Shown here piece after piece: positions 1 through 8,424 of a stretch of DNA of 64,000 bases. The translations under genes were made by a program, and so were the position numbers. Position 1 is the stretch's first letter. The number at the start of each line of letters is the position of its first letter. Source of the stretch: Nocardia puris (GTDB taxonomy: Bacteria; Actinomycetota; Actinomycetes; Mycobacteriales; Mycobacteriaceae); assembly GCF_003315035.1 (NCBI RefSeq), contig NZ_QNRE01000004.1:248001-312000 (forward strand). The letters are read 5' to 3'. The notes under the pieces were generated by a model. That model saw only the letters and a program-made list of their open reading frames with translations. It did no database searches and was not told the origin of the DNA.

Positions 1-1225
1 GGGTCCACACGCCGGCGCCGAGGCGGCCGCCGTAGCAGCCGCGCGTGAATTCTTCTGCCATCCAATCCTGTTCGAGGATGTCGAAGGGTTCGGCGGCCCG
101 GGGACCGAAGTATTTGACCAGGGTGGTGACGATGAGTTCGCGGCGCTGATCGGCGGACAATTCGGCGGCGGCCCTGGCGTGCGCGCCTTCGAGGAATCCG
201 ACGAGCACGCCGCAGGAACCATCGGGCGGGGAATTGTCGAGCACGAGGTTGAACGCGTCGTCCACGCTGAGCACGAAACCGTTCAGCCCGTCCTCGCGCC
301 AGAACGGCGTGGGATAGCCGACCTGTACCTTGATCACCGACCCGGCGGGAATCTGCTGGGTGAGACCGTCGCGGGAGGCGGGCAGCGGCGGCAGGTAGCG
401 GATGCGTCCGGCGAGCGTGGCCGGGATCGCGACCACCACCCGGTCGGCGGTGACCGACCCCGCGGCGCCGGCGGCGGCGTCCTCGTAGAGCACGGTGACG
501 CCGTCGGCGTCCTGCTTGATCGTGCGCACCACCTCGCCGAGGCGCACCCGGTCGCCCAGATCCTCGGCCAGCCGCTCCGAGATCCGGTGCGCGCCGCCCA
601 CCACCCGGCGCTCCTGCGCGCCGCCGGTGGTGGACAGCAGCGTCGCGAAGTTGGTGCCCGAACGCACGTAGCCGAGGAAGTGCAGCAGCGAGAGCTCCGG
701 GCTCTCCGCGGAGAACAGGGCGGGGACCAGATGCCGGAAGAACCGCAGCGCCACGGTGTCGGAGGTGTTGGCGGCCAACCAGGCGTCGAGGGTCTGCCGG
801 TCGAGTTCGGCCGCGTTCTCGGCCTGCCAGGGCGCCGAGGGCGGGATCGTGGCGGCGAGGGTTTCGATCTTCTCCCACAGCGCGCCCACCTCGGCGAGCG
901 TTTCGGGCGGCAGGCCGAACGTCACGTCGGAGTAGCGGATCGCGCGCCCGTCGAGGAACGTGATCGAGTCGCCCGTGTCGTAGGTGGGGAAGGTCTCCAG
1001 GCCGAGTTCCTCGATCAACGCGAGCACCACGTCCTGGGTCGGGCCCACCCATTGGCCGCCCAGTTCGACGGGCACGCCGTTGCTCAGGAACCCGCCGTGG
1101 TTGCGGCCCGCCACCCGGTCGCGCGCCTCCAACACCCGCACCGATTTCCCGGCCGCGACCAGCTCACGGGCGGCGGACAACCCGGCGAGCCCGGCTCCGA
1201 CGACAACCACATCCACGTCCGCCAC
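1..1225 (-). CDS. Flavin monoamine oxidase family protein (3' end cut by window edge)
   Basis: A long reading frame opens from a GTG at 1225 with a GGAGG box just upstream and runs off the left edge; about 408 codons are visible. The N-terminus carries the FAD dinucleotide fold GAGLAG (residues 10-15), followed by the second-strand acidic motif LEARDRVAGR. The middle has GG-rich amine oxidase segments (VELGGQWVG, TTGGAQERRVVGG). Members of this family oxidise amines or related substrates with FAD and O2. The substrate cannot be told from sequence, and the C-terminal FAD-contact motif lies outside the window. It is cytosolic by appearance, with no signal peptide. A TetR gene follows upstream on the same strand, 92 bp away. 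The family call is secure; the exact reaction is not. Confidence 0.85.
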   Translation of the reverse strand, partial: MADVDVVVVGAGLAGLSAARELVAAGKSVRVLEARDRVAGRNHGGFLSNGVPVELGGQWVGPTQDVVLALIEELGLETFPTYDTGDSITFLDGRAIRYSDVTFGLPPETLAEVGALWEKIETLAATIPPSAPWQAENAAELDRQTLDAWLAANTSDTVALRFFRHLVPALFSAESPELSLLHFLGYVRSGTNFATLLSTTGGAQERRVVGGAHRISERLAEDLGDRVRLGEVVRTIKQDADGVTVLYEDAAAGAAGSVTADRVVVAIPATLAGRIRYLPPLPASRDGLTQQIPAGSVIKVQVGYPTPFWREDGLNGFVLSVDDAFNLVLDNSPPDGSCGVLVGFLEGAHARAAAELSADQRRELIVTTLVKYFGPRAAEPFDILEQDWMAEEFTRGCYGGRLGAGVWT

Positions 1226-1317
1226 GGCGGTACCTCCGAACCAATTCGGTCGTATGACTGAATTCAGAGTAAGCCACGCCACACCGTCGCCACAAGGGCA
1301 GGCGGAGAACAACCGGG

Positions 1318-1926
1318 TCAGCTCGCCGGCCGGACCCCCGCGAGGGTGACGAGCATGTCGGCGATCGCCTCCACATCCCCGGCCGAGCGCGCCGGATCCG
1401 GATTCACCACGTGCTGCATGATCAGCCCGTCGATATTGGCCACGACCACGCGGGCGAGCCGGTCGAACGGCACCGCGCACGTCTCACCGGCCCGGTGCGC
1501 GGCCTCCCGCGACCACTCCGTCACGACCTCGGTGTAGCGCTCGTACTGCCGGCGCGCGAGCCACTCCAAGCCCGGGGTGCGCAGCGCATGGGTGACCAGT
1601 TCGACCTGCAACAGCTGCAGTTGGCTCTGCTCGTCGACCAGTTCGTTCCAGAAGGTGCGCAGTCCGTGGCGGATCGCGTTCGCCAGGCCGTGTTCGGTGT
1701 CGGCGGTGCGCCGCAGGACGTCGGCGATCTCGTCCACCACGTCCTCGATCACCGCTTGCAGCAGGCCCTGTTTGGAGGGGAAGACGTACTGGAGCGTGCC
1801 GAGGGGGATGCCCGCCTCGGTCGCCACCGCGCGCATCGTGGTGCGGCCCACGCCTTCCCGGATGAGCACGGCGCGCGCGGCCGCCACCGCCTGCTTGGTT
1901 CGCAGCGCGGACTCGACGTACGGCAT
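1318..1926 (-). CDS. TetR/AcrR family transcriptional regulator
   Basis: A 202-aa protein with an N-terminal helix-turn-helix of TetR type (TTMRAVATEAGIPLGTLQYVFPSKQ), followed by an all-helical ligand-binding region. I chose ATG 1926 because GGGAG sits five bases upstream; an in-frame ATG at 1938 would add four residues. The frame stays open further upstream, but that extension has no regulator-like sequence. It lies on the same strand as, and upstream of, the amine oxidase gene, 92 bp apart, so it may control it or the divergent lipoprotein gene at 2135. The inducer is unknown. Confidence 0.85.
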   Translation of the reverse strand: MPYVESALRTKQAVAAARAVLIREGVGRTTMRAVATEAGIPLGTLQYVFPSKQGLLQAVIEDVVDEIADVLRRTADTEHGLANAIRHGLRTFWNELVDEQSQLQLLQVELVTHALRTPGLEWLARRQYERYTEVVTEWSREAAHRAGETCAVPFDRLARVVVANIDGLIMQHVVNPDPARSAGDVEAIADMLVTLAGVRPAS

Positions 1927-2018
1927 CGCATCTCCCATCTCCGGCGCGCCCGACCCGGCCACGGTCGCCGTAGCCAGGCTTATCACACCCACTGTGCCCG
2001 ACCGGTCCGCGGAATCGG

Positions 2019-2046
2019 TTATCCACAGCGCCACCGGGTATCCACA
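2019..2046. promoter_or_regulatory. Pair of DnaA-box-like direct repeats
   Basis: TTATCCACA (2019-2027) and GTATCCACA (2038-2046) occur 19 bp apart between the divergent TetR and lipoprotein genes. The first matches the classic DnaA box exactly. Two boxes alone are not an origin. They may bind DnaA as a regulator or titrator, or be chance. Confidence 0.3.
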
Positions 2047-2134
2047 GAAGTGGCGGCGAGGGGCTTTCCGGCGCGGACGTTTCACTACGCTCGGCCGCAG
2101 GTGCCACGACATTCCGAACAGGGGAGATCGAATC

Positions 2135-2888
2135 ATGGCCGCTCCGCGAGTGCTCACGCGTGTAGCCCTTTGGCCCGCAGTGGTTTCAGCGTGCGCTCTG
2201 TTGCTTCTGGCGGTGGGCTGCGGCGGCGGGTCCACCGGCGAGGCGACGCCGACGTCGGGCGCGTCCGCCACCCACACCCGCGCAGTCCGAGGTCGTGATC
2301 GGGGAGGCGCCGGGCAGCCCGCGGGCGGCGACGGTGCTGCGCCCCTGGCTGGACGACGTGCTGGCCGGCGATGTGAAGGCGCTCGCCGTGAAGTGCTGGA
2401 CGCAGCCGCCCGCCGAGGTGGAGAGCCGGTACGGCGACGCCGACGCGATCCGCGACGCGGTCACCCGGCCGGGCGTGCTCACCCAGTTCGGCGCGCAGTG
2501 GCGGGGCGACGAGGTGACAGTGCACCTGCGCCCGGCCGAACTCGACTCGGAGTGCGGCTGCCCCGACGTGTACCGCGACGAGGACGGCGTCTCTGACGAG
2601 AAGGCCCGCTACACCGTGGTCCGCTATCTCAGCCGCCACCTGGACCGGCCCGTGAATCCCGCCGACACCGAAAGCGCCTACCCGCTGCTGCGCTTCAACG
2701 CCGAGCCGCCCGATCTCGCCGAGGTGGCGGAGTTCGAGGTCGGATCGTTGCAGGTCGCGCGGCACACGCCGGCCGCCGCGACGGTGTCGGGCCCGGTCGA
2801 GACACCGTCGGGGCTGACGAAGGTCGCGACCTTCACCCTCGATCACGGACCGAACGGGTTCTGCATCGAGGATGCACACGTCTCGTGA
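2135..2888 (+). pseudogene. Putative lipoprotein gene with an apparent single-base frameshift
   Basis: The start ATG 2135 has GGGGAG eight bases upstream and encodes a lipoprotein signal: a charged start, a hydrophobic stretch and the lipobox LAVGC near residue 28. This frame then ends in non-sense sequence. The mature domain continues in the next frame from about 2271 (PTPAQSEVVIGEAPG) to the stop at 2888. One surplus base in the C-rich stretch near 2266-2280 explains this. The mature part is about 200 aa with cysteines in ECGCPD and a C-terminal FTLDHGPNGFCIEDAHVS. I do not recognise the family. The gene is either a real pseudogene or a sequencing error; the downstream codon use is still typical of a live gene. 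A shorter protein from GTG 2295 would lack the signal peptide. Confidence 0.6.
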
Positions 2889-3023
2889 CCGCACACCTGG
2901 CACACCTCCCGCAAACACCCCATCCGTAACACTCACCGCCTGGTTTCCGACCTCCCCCATGACACTTGGCCCGTCGGGGGGCCCGTCCGTCCATCTGTCA
3001 GTCATCGGAATGGGGATCAGGAC

Positions 3024-4718
3024 ATGGCTCTTCGCGAGTTCTTCGCGCGACATCGGATAGCCACCGCCGTCGCCGCACCCGCTGTCCTCGGAGTGGCGGC
3101 GATCGTCGCCGCCTCCTGGGGTCTCAGTTCGGCTCCGCGCACCGCGGACACGCAGCTCACCACCTCGGTCACGGAATGCCGTGACATGGTGACGATCTCG
3201 GTGGCGGGCCGCAACGACACCCCCGTCGAGGGGACCACGCGGATGCTGGTCGACGCGAACGGCAACCCGCTGCCCGCCGCCATGGCGGGCGACCACAACA
3301 GCCGCTGGGTGGACCCGGTGGTCAACGCGCCCGCCGACGACGTGGACCCCGGCTCCTACGCCGCGGTCTACATCGCCTACCCGGCGAACATGGCCACCTA
3401 CGAGGACGCCGTGAACAAGGGCGTCGAGAACACCCGGCAGGTGATGCGGGAGATCTCGGCGGCCTGCCCCGACACCAAGTTCGCCATCGTCGGCTACAGC
3501 GAGGGCGCCGACGTGGTGCGCCGCGTCGCGATGGAGGTCGGCAACGGCGAACCGGACGCCGACGGCACCTACGAGGTGGTGAACCCGGACAACGTGGTGG
3601 GCGTGGTCATCCTCGCCGACGCGGGCCGCTCCTCGGGCGACGGGCCGTTCCCCGGTTCGGAGGACCCGCACCGCAACCCCGACGGGTTCGACCAGGCGTA
3701 CCAGAACGGCTCGAACCCGGTGCCCGGCCAGGGCGCGCTGCCGGGGACCAGCGGCGACTTCGGCAAGCTGAACGGCAAGGTCGCCTCGTTCTGCTCCGAC
3801 GGCGACCTCACCTGCTCGGCGCCGGAGAACATCTCGCTGCTGCAACTGGTCGTGAACGTGGGCAGGCAGATCAACGTCGACGCGCTCGAACGCGAGGGGC
3901 TGACCCCGGCGACCGGCCAGGATGTGGCCGTCACGCTGGGCCGCATCGCGCTGGCCGCGTTCGCCGACATCGCCGCCCAGGACAACTGGATGGCCAGCGA
4001 CGAGACCTTCCTCGAGGTGCTGCTGCGGGTCTCCGATCCCGAGTACAAGCCGGGGGAGCAGCCGAAGGAACAGCCCGCGGCCGACGCCATCGCGGCCGAT
4101 GACATGTCGCCGCTGGCGTACCTGCCGCAGAAGATCTTCAACGAGATCATCGGGCTCATCGTGACCAACCAGAACACCATCCCGGTCATCCTGAGCGACC
4201 CGTACAAGCAGACGCTGGGCCCCGACCACGAGGGCCACCACTTCGACTACTGGCGCGACGCCGACCCCGACAACGGCAGGCCGCTGACCTCGGCGGAGTA
4301 CGCCGCGGCGTGGCTGACCCACCTGGCCAAGCAGGCGCAGGCGGGCAAGGAGGTCGACAAGAGCACCAAGCCCGACTCCTCGGATGTGGCCGCGGTGTTC
4401 GAGGCGGCGGCCGCCACCTCGGAGCAGCCCGCTCCGGATACCACGCAGAGCGCGACCCCGACGACCACCACCACGACAACAACGACCAGTGGTGAGCCCA
4501 CGACGACCACGCCGGAGTCGACCACCGCGACCCCGTCCGAATCGTCCACCACCACGACCACTCCCGAGGTGACGCGGACGACGACCTCGGCCCCGTCCGA
4601 GATCGCGGACCCGGTCACCACCACCCCGCCCACCACGACGACGACCACCACGTCGGAATCGGCGGCGCCGACCACGACCGAGTCGACGACCACCACCACG
4701 GCACCGGCTCAGCGCTGA
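3024..4718 (+). CDS. Secreted cutinase-like serine hydrolase with Thr-rich C-terminal tail
   Basis: A 564-aa exported protein. Residues 1-35 form a charged N-terminus plus a hydrophobic segment (signal peptide or anchor). The alpha/beta-hydrolase core has the nucleophile motif GYSEG with Ser159, an Asp candidate at 261 in the Cys-flanked segment CSDGDLTC, and His candidates at 402-406 (DHEGHH). This layout fits the actinobacterial cutinase family, whose members hydrolyse ester bonds in lipids or polyesters at the cell envelope. It is far longer than a simple cutinase of about 220 aa: it has a large insert between the Asp and His regions and, after about residue 465, a hundred-residue Thr/Ser/Pro tail. 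Such tails in this group are candidate sites for O-mannosylation or wall contact. It stands alone, followed by a terminator. The substrate is unknown. Confidence 0.8.
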   Translation: MALREFFARHRIATAVAAPAVLGVAAIVAASWGLSSAPRTADTQLTTSVTECRDMVTISVAGRNDTPVEGTTRMLVDANGNPLPAAMAGDHNSRWVDPVVNAPADDVDPGSYAAVYIAYPANMATYEDAVNKGVENTRQVMREISAACPDTKFAIVGYSEGADVVRRVAMEVGNGEPDADGTYEVVNPDNVVGVVILADAGRSSGDGPFPGSEDPHRNPDGFDQAYQNGSNPVPGQGALPGTSGDFGKLNGKVASFCSDGDLTCSAPENISLLQLVVNVGRQINVDALEREGLTPATGQDVAVTLGRIALAAFADIAAQDNWMASDETFLEVLLRVSDPEYKPGEQPKEQPAADAIAADDMSPLAYLPQKIFNEIIGLIVTNQNTIPVILSDPYKQTLGPDHEGHHFDYWRDADPDNGRPLTSAEYAAAWLTHLAKQAQAGKEVDKSTKPDSSDVAAVFEAAAATSEQPAPDTTQSATPTTTTTTTTTSGEPTTTTPESTTATPSESSTTTTTPEVTRTTTSAPSEIADPVTTTPPTTTTTTTSESAAPTTTESTTTTTAPAQR

Positions 4719-4726
4719 GCCGACCC

Positions 4727-4762
4727 GAGACCGCCCCGCCGGGATTCCGGCCGGGCGGTCTC
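4727..4762 (+). terminator. Rho-independent-type hairpin after the cutinase-like gene
   Basis: Arms GAGACCGCCC (4727-4736) and GGGCGGTCTC (4753-4762) pair perfectly and enclose a second CCGG/CCGG stem. It starts nine bases after the stop codon. A U-tract is poor, as is usual in high-GC actinobacteria. Confidence 0.75.
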
Positions 4763-4889
4763 GCCGTTTCCGGGCCGGCCCGTTCGGCGCTGCCCACCCT
4801 GGCAGGCAATCCGGCGGACCGTGCTGGGCTTTCCACTCACCGGTGGTTGCCCGACCAGCCCCACCCCCGACAACGCCTACGCTGCCCGC

Positions 4890-5552
4890 ATGGGGAACAT
4901 CTCTGCGGACGAAGTCGGGGCCGCTTACGACGAAGTGGCCGAGTTGTACACCGATATGGCCCGGGACATCATGGCGGCCAAGACATTCGACCGGGCGATG
5001 CTCGACGCGTTCGCGGAGCTGGTGCCCGGCGGGCCGGTGGTGGAGCTGGGGTGCGGGCCCGGCAGGATCGCCGCCTACCTCGCGGCGCGCGGGCTCGACA
5101 TCTGCGGCACCGACATCTCGGCGCGCATGATCGAGGTGGCGCGGCGCGAGTACCCGGGGTTGCGCTTCGAGGTGGGTTCGCTGGCGGAACCGCCCGCGGC
5201 GCCGGGCACGCTAGCCGGCATCGTCGCCTGGTATTCGCTCATTCACACGGCACCGCCGCAGGTTCCCGACATCCTGGACGGATTCCACCGCGCCCTGCGG
5301 CCCGGCGGCTACCTGCTGCTGGCATTCCAGGGCGCCGACGACGGGGTGGTGGAGTTCGACCACCGGGTGGCGCGCGCCTACCGCTGGTCACCCGATCGGC
5401 TCGGCGAACTGGCGCGGGACGCGGGGTTCACCGTCAAGACCAGGATGGTGTGCGCGCCCGATCCGGACGACCGCTTCGATCAGGGTTATCTGCTCGCCGT
5501 AAAACCTCCGGAGTCGGCCGGATCCACGCCGGGGACAACTCCTAGCGGGTAG
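4890..5552 (+). CDS. Class I SAM-dependent methyltransferase
   Basis: A 220-aa cytosolic protein with the SAM-binding motif I VVELGCGPGRIAAYL at about residues 50-64, an acidic post-I residue (DICGTDIS) and the later motif LRPGGYLLLAF typical of the Methyltransf_11/25 group. I chose ATG 4890 because homologous-looking sequence (MGNISADEVGAAYDEVAELY) begins there; the frame is open upstream to 4821 without methyltransferase-like residues. It transfers a methyl group from SAM to an unknown small molecule. No partner genes are evident; it sits between the cutinase terminator and WS/DGAT. Confidence 0.85.
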   Translation: MGNISADEVGAAYDEVAELYTDMARDIMAAKTFDRAMLDAFAELVPGGPVVELGCGPGRIAAYLAARGLDICGTDISARMIEVARREYPGLRFEVGSLAEPPAAPGTLAGIVAWYSLIHTAPPQVPDILDGFHRALRPGGYLLLAFQGADDGVVEFDHRVARAYRWSPDRLGELARDAGFTVKTRMVCAPDPDDRFDQGYLLAVKPPESAGSTPGTTPSG

Positions 5553-5708
5553 TTTTGGTGCACCACACAGAATTGGCCACGGGTCGCACCCGGAGCCGGT
5601 AAGTTTGGTACAGCCGCGCAGGATCACCCCGGCGCGGCCGTTGCGGCGACAGCGAGGTCGGCAGTCCAGTACCCGCCAGTTCACTCCGTCGTCAGGGGGC
5701 GACACATC

Positions 5709-7061
5709 ATGAAACTCATCGCACCGATCGATGCCATTTTCCTACTGGCCGAATCCCGCGAACACCCGATGCATGTGGGATCGCTGCAACTGTTCGAACC
5801 GCCGGAGGACGCGGGCCCCGATTTCGCGGCGCAGACCCATCGGATGCTGTTGTCCTGCAACGAGATACATCCGACGTTCCGCAAGCGCCCGGCCACCGCG
5901 CTCGGCTCGCCGCAGCTGGCCTGGACCCTGGCGGACGACGTCGACACCGACTATCACGTGCGCCGGGTCGCGCTGCCTGGGCCGGGCACCCAGGACCAGC
6001 TGGTCGACCTGATCTCGGGCTTGCACGGCACGTTGCTCGACCGGCACCGGCCGCTGTGGGAGGTGCACGTGATCGAGGGCCTGCGCGACGGCCGGTTCGC
6101 GATCTACTCCAAGATGCACCACGGCCTGATCGACGGCGTCTCGGCGCAGCGCCTGGTGCAGCGCACCCTCACCGAGGACCCGAACGCGACCGAACCGCGC
6201 ATCCCGTGGAATCTGCCGCGCTCGGGGCGCCGCCGCGAACGCGAGGCGGGCGGCGGATTGCTCGGCGCCGCAAAGACTCTCGCGCAGGCAGCCGGTGGCG
6301 TGCCCGGACTGCTGCGCGCCGCGCGCACGGCACTGGTCGAGCAGCAGGCCACGCTGCCGTTCGCGGCCCCGCGCACGATGCTCAACGTCCCGATCGGCGG
6401 CGCGCGGCGCACGGCGGTGCGCTCGTGGCCGATGGAACGCATCAAGCAGGTGCGCAAGGCGACCGGCACCACCGTCAACGACGTGGTGCTGGCCATGTCG
6501 GCGGGCGCGCTGCGCACCTACCTCGCCGAACACGACGCGCTGCCCGACAAGCCGCTGGTCGCCATGGTGCCGATGTCGCTGCGCTCGCCCGACGACACCG
6601 CGACCGACGGCGTGAAAGTCGGTGCGCTGCTGTGCAATCTGGGCACCGACCTGGCCGACCCGCTGGCGCGGCTGCGGGTGGTGAGCGAGTCGATGCGCAG
6701 CAGCAAGCAGGTGTACGACGGATTGTCGCCGTTGCAGTCGATGGCGCTGTCGGGGTTGATGGTCTCGCCGATCGCGCTGAATCTGATCCCCGCGCTCATC
6801 CCGTGGACCACGCCGCCGTTCAACGTGGTGATCTCCAACGTGCCCGGCCCCCGCGAGCAGATGTACTGGAACGGCGCGCGGCTGGACGCGAACTTCCCGC
6901 TGTCCATCCCGTTCGACGGGCAGGCCGTGAACATCACGCTCACCACCAACGGCGGCAATCTCGACTTCGGCCTGGTGGGCTGCCGGCGCACGGTGAGCGA
7001 TCTGCACCGCATCCTCGATCACCTCGAGACCGCGCTGGCCGAGCTGGAAGCCGCCGTCTGA
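5709..7061 (+). CDS. WS/DGAT wax ester synthase / diacylglycerol O-acyltransferase
   Basis: A 450-aa member of the bacterial bifunctional acyltransferase family that makes triacylglycerol or wax esters from acyl-CoA. The catalytic HHxxxDG motif is intact as HHGLIDG (residues 137-143; His138 is the expected base). The conserved C-terminal segment NVVISNVPGPRE is present near residue 371, and the N-terminus MKLIAPIDAIFLLAES is characteristic of the family. Length matches the family norm of 450-480 aa. Upstream, two similar stretches (TAGTTTTGGTGCACC at about 5549 and TAAGTTTGGTAC at about 5600) could be regulatory. Actinobacteria carry many paralogues, so the in vivo lipid is not predictable. 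Confidence 0.93.
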   Translation: MKLIAPIDAIFLLAESREHPMHVGSLQLFEPPEDAGPDFAAQTHRMLLSCNEIHPTFRKRPATALGSPQLAWTLADDVDTDYHVRRVALPGPGTQDQLVDLISGLHGTLLDRHRPLWEVHVIEGLRDGRFAIYSKMHHGLIDGVSAQRLVQRTLTEDPNATEPRIPWNLPRSGRRREREAGGGLLGAAKTLAQAAGGVPGLLRAARTALVEQQATLPFAAPRTMLNVPIGGARRTAVRSWPMERIKQVRKATGTTVNDVVLAMSAGALRTYLAEHDALPDKPLVAMVPMSLRSPDDTATDGVKVGALLCNLGTDLADPLARLRVVSESMRSSKQVYDGLSPLQSMALSGLMVSPIALNLIPALIPWTTPPFNVVISNVPGPREQMYWNGARLDANFPLSIPFDGQAVNITLTTNGGNLDFGLVGCRRTVSDLHRILDHLETALAELEAAV

Positions 7062-7093
7062 TCTGACTCCCCCGCGCACTATTGCCGGAAAAC

Positions 7094-7107
7094 TAGAACG
7101 TGTTACT
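7094..7107. promoter_or_regulatory. KstR-like operator ahead of nitronate monooxygenase
   Basis: TAGAACGTGTTACT fits the core of the KstR consensus TnnAACnnGTTnnA except for the last base. KstR is the TetR repressor of sterol and lipid catabolism in mycolic-acid actinobacteria. It lies about 190 bp before the coding start at 7299. Confidence 0.45.
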
Positions 7108-7298
7108 GTCGAGGTGACCGCCGGAGCCGACCGGGGACACCCCGCGCCACGATGGGGCGAGAATCGTGGTCAAGGGACGATTCGGCCGGCTCCGGCGGCG
7201 ACAGCTCGCGCCGGGACCTGCGCGAGCACCATGCAACCCGTTCTACAACGAGAGCGGCCCGCGCCGAACCCTCACCGCCCGGCAGGAGACAGCATCCG

Positions 7299-8417
7299 AT
7301 GCGTACCGAAATCTGCGACCGGCTGGGGATCGAATTCCCCATCTTCGCCTTCACCCACTGCCGCGATGTGGCGGCTGCGGTCAGCAACGCCGGCGGGCTC
7401 GGTGTGCTCGGCGCGGTGGGCTTCACCGCCGAACAGCTCGAGGTGGAGCTGGCCTGGCTCGACGAGCACGTGCACGGCGTCTACGGCGTCGACCTGGTGA
7501 TCCCGTCCAAGTACGAGGGCAAGGGCATCGACGACCTCACCCCCGAACAGCTGGAAGCCAAACTGGCCGAACTGGTTCCGCAGGGCCACCGCGATTTCGC
7601 GGAGAAGATCCTGGCCGACCACGGCGTGCCGCCGCTGCCCGAGGGCGAACACCACAACCAGCTGCTCGGCTGGACCGCCACCACGGTCGCCCCGCAGATC
7701 GAGGTGATCCTGCGCCACCCCAAGGCCAAGCTGGTGGCCAACGCGCTGGGCACCCCGCCCGACGATGTGATCGCCCAGATCCAGGGCTCGGGCCGGCTGA
7801 TCGGCGCGCTGTGCGGTTCGGTCAAGCACGCGCTCAAGCACAAGGCGGCGGGCCTGGACTTCGTGGTGTGCCAGGGCACCGAGGGCGGCGGGCACTGCGG
7901 CGAGGTCTCCTCGATCGTGTTGTGGCCGCAGGTGATCGACGCCGTGGGCGAGCTGCCGGTGCTGGCCGCGGGCGGCATCGGCGACGGCCGCCAGGTCGCG
8001 GCGGCCATGGCGATGGGCGCGGCGGGCGCGTGGACCGGTTCGCTGTGGCTGACCGTCGAGGAGGCCAATGTGCCGCCCGCGCAGATGCAGAGCTACATCG
8101 ACGCCACCAGTCACGACACCGTGCGCTCGCGCGCGTGGACCGGCAAGCCCGCCCGGATGCTGCGCAACGACTGGACCGAGGCGTGGGAGTCGGCCGACAA
8201 CCCCGATCCGCTGCCGATGCCGCTGCAGATGATGGTCGCGCTCGACGGCGTCAAGCGCGGCCACCGCTATCCCGAGGCCGCCAAGGACGTGAACTTCAAC
8301 CCGGTGGGCCAGATCGTCGGGATGATGAACAAGGTCGAACGCTCGGCCGATGTGATGGCCCGGCTGGTCCAGGAGTACGTGGACGCCTGCGAGCGGCTGA
8401 ACAAGCTCAACAGCTGA
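7299..8417 (+). CDS. Nitronate monooxygenase (2-nitropropane dioxygenase family)
   Basis: A 372-aa FMN-dependent TIM-barrel protein. The N-terminus CDRLGIEFPIFAF and the central GTEGGGHCGE segment followed by LPVLAAGGIGDGRQVAAAMAMGA (FMN phosphate binding) are hallmarks of the NMO/NPD family. Many actinobacterial members are enoyl or CoA-ester reductases in sterol degradation rather than true nitronate oxidases. The upstream KstR-like box supports a role in lipid or steroid catabolism here (inference). I chose ATG 7299, preceded by GGAG; the upstream open frame from 7152 has unrelated composition. The gene meets the DUF5996 gene tail to tail, seven bases apart. It shares only family-level similarity with the second NMO at 19170. 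Confidence 0.85.
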   Translation: MRTEICDRLGIEFPIFAFTHCRDVAAAVSNAGGLGVLGAVGFTAEQLEVELAWLDEHVHGVYGVDLVIPSKYEGKGIDDLTPEQLEAKLAELVPQGHRDFAEKILADHGVPPLPEGEHHNQLLGWTATTVAPQIEVILRHPKAKLVANALGTPPDDVIAQIQGSGRLIGALCGSVKHALKHKAAGLDFVVCQGTEGGGHCGEVSSIVLWPQVIDAVGELPVLAAGGIGDGRQVAAAMAMGAAGAWTGSLWLTVEEANVPPAQMQSYIDATSHDTVRSRAWTGKPARMLRNDWTEAWESADNPDPLPMPLQMMVALDGVKRGHRYPEAAKDVNFNPVGQIVGMMNKVERSADVMARLVQEYVDACERLNKLNS

Positions 8418-8424
8418 GCGCCGC

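Noticed and set aside
2154..4322. A 722-codon minus-strand frame
   Set aside because: It is antisense to the lipoprotein and cutinase-like genes, with Val/Gly/Arg-biased composition and no start site; a high-GC shadow.
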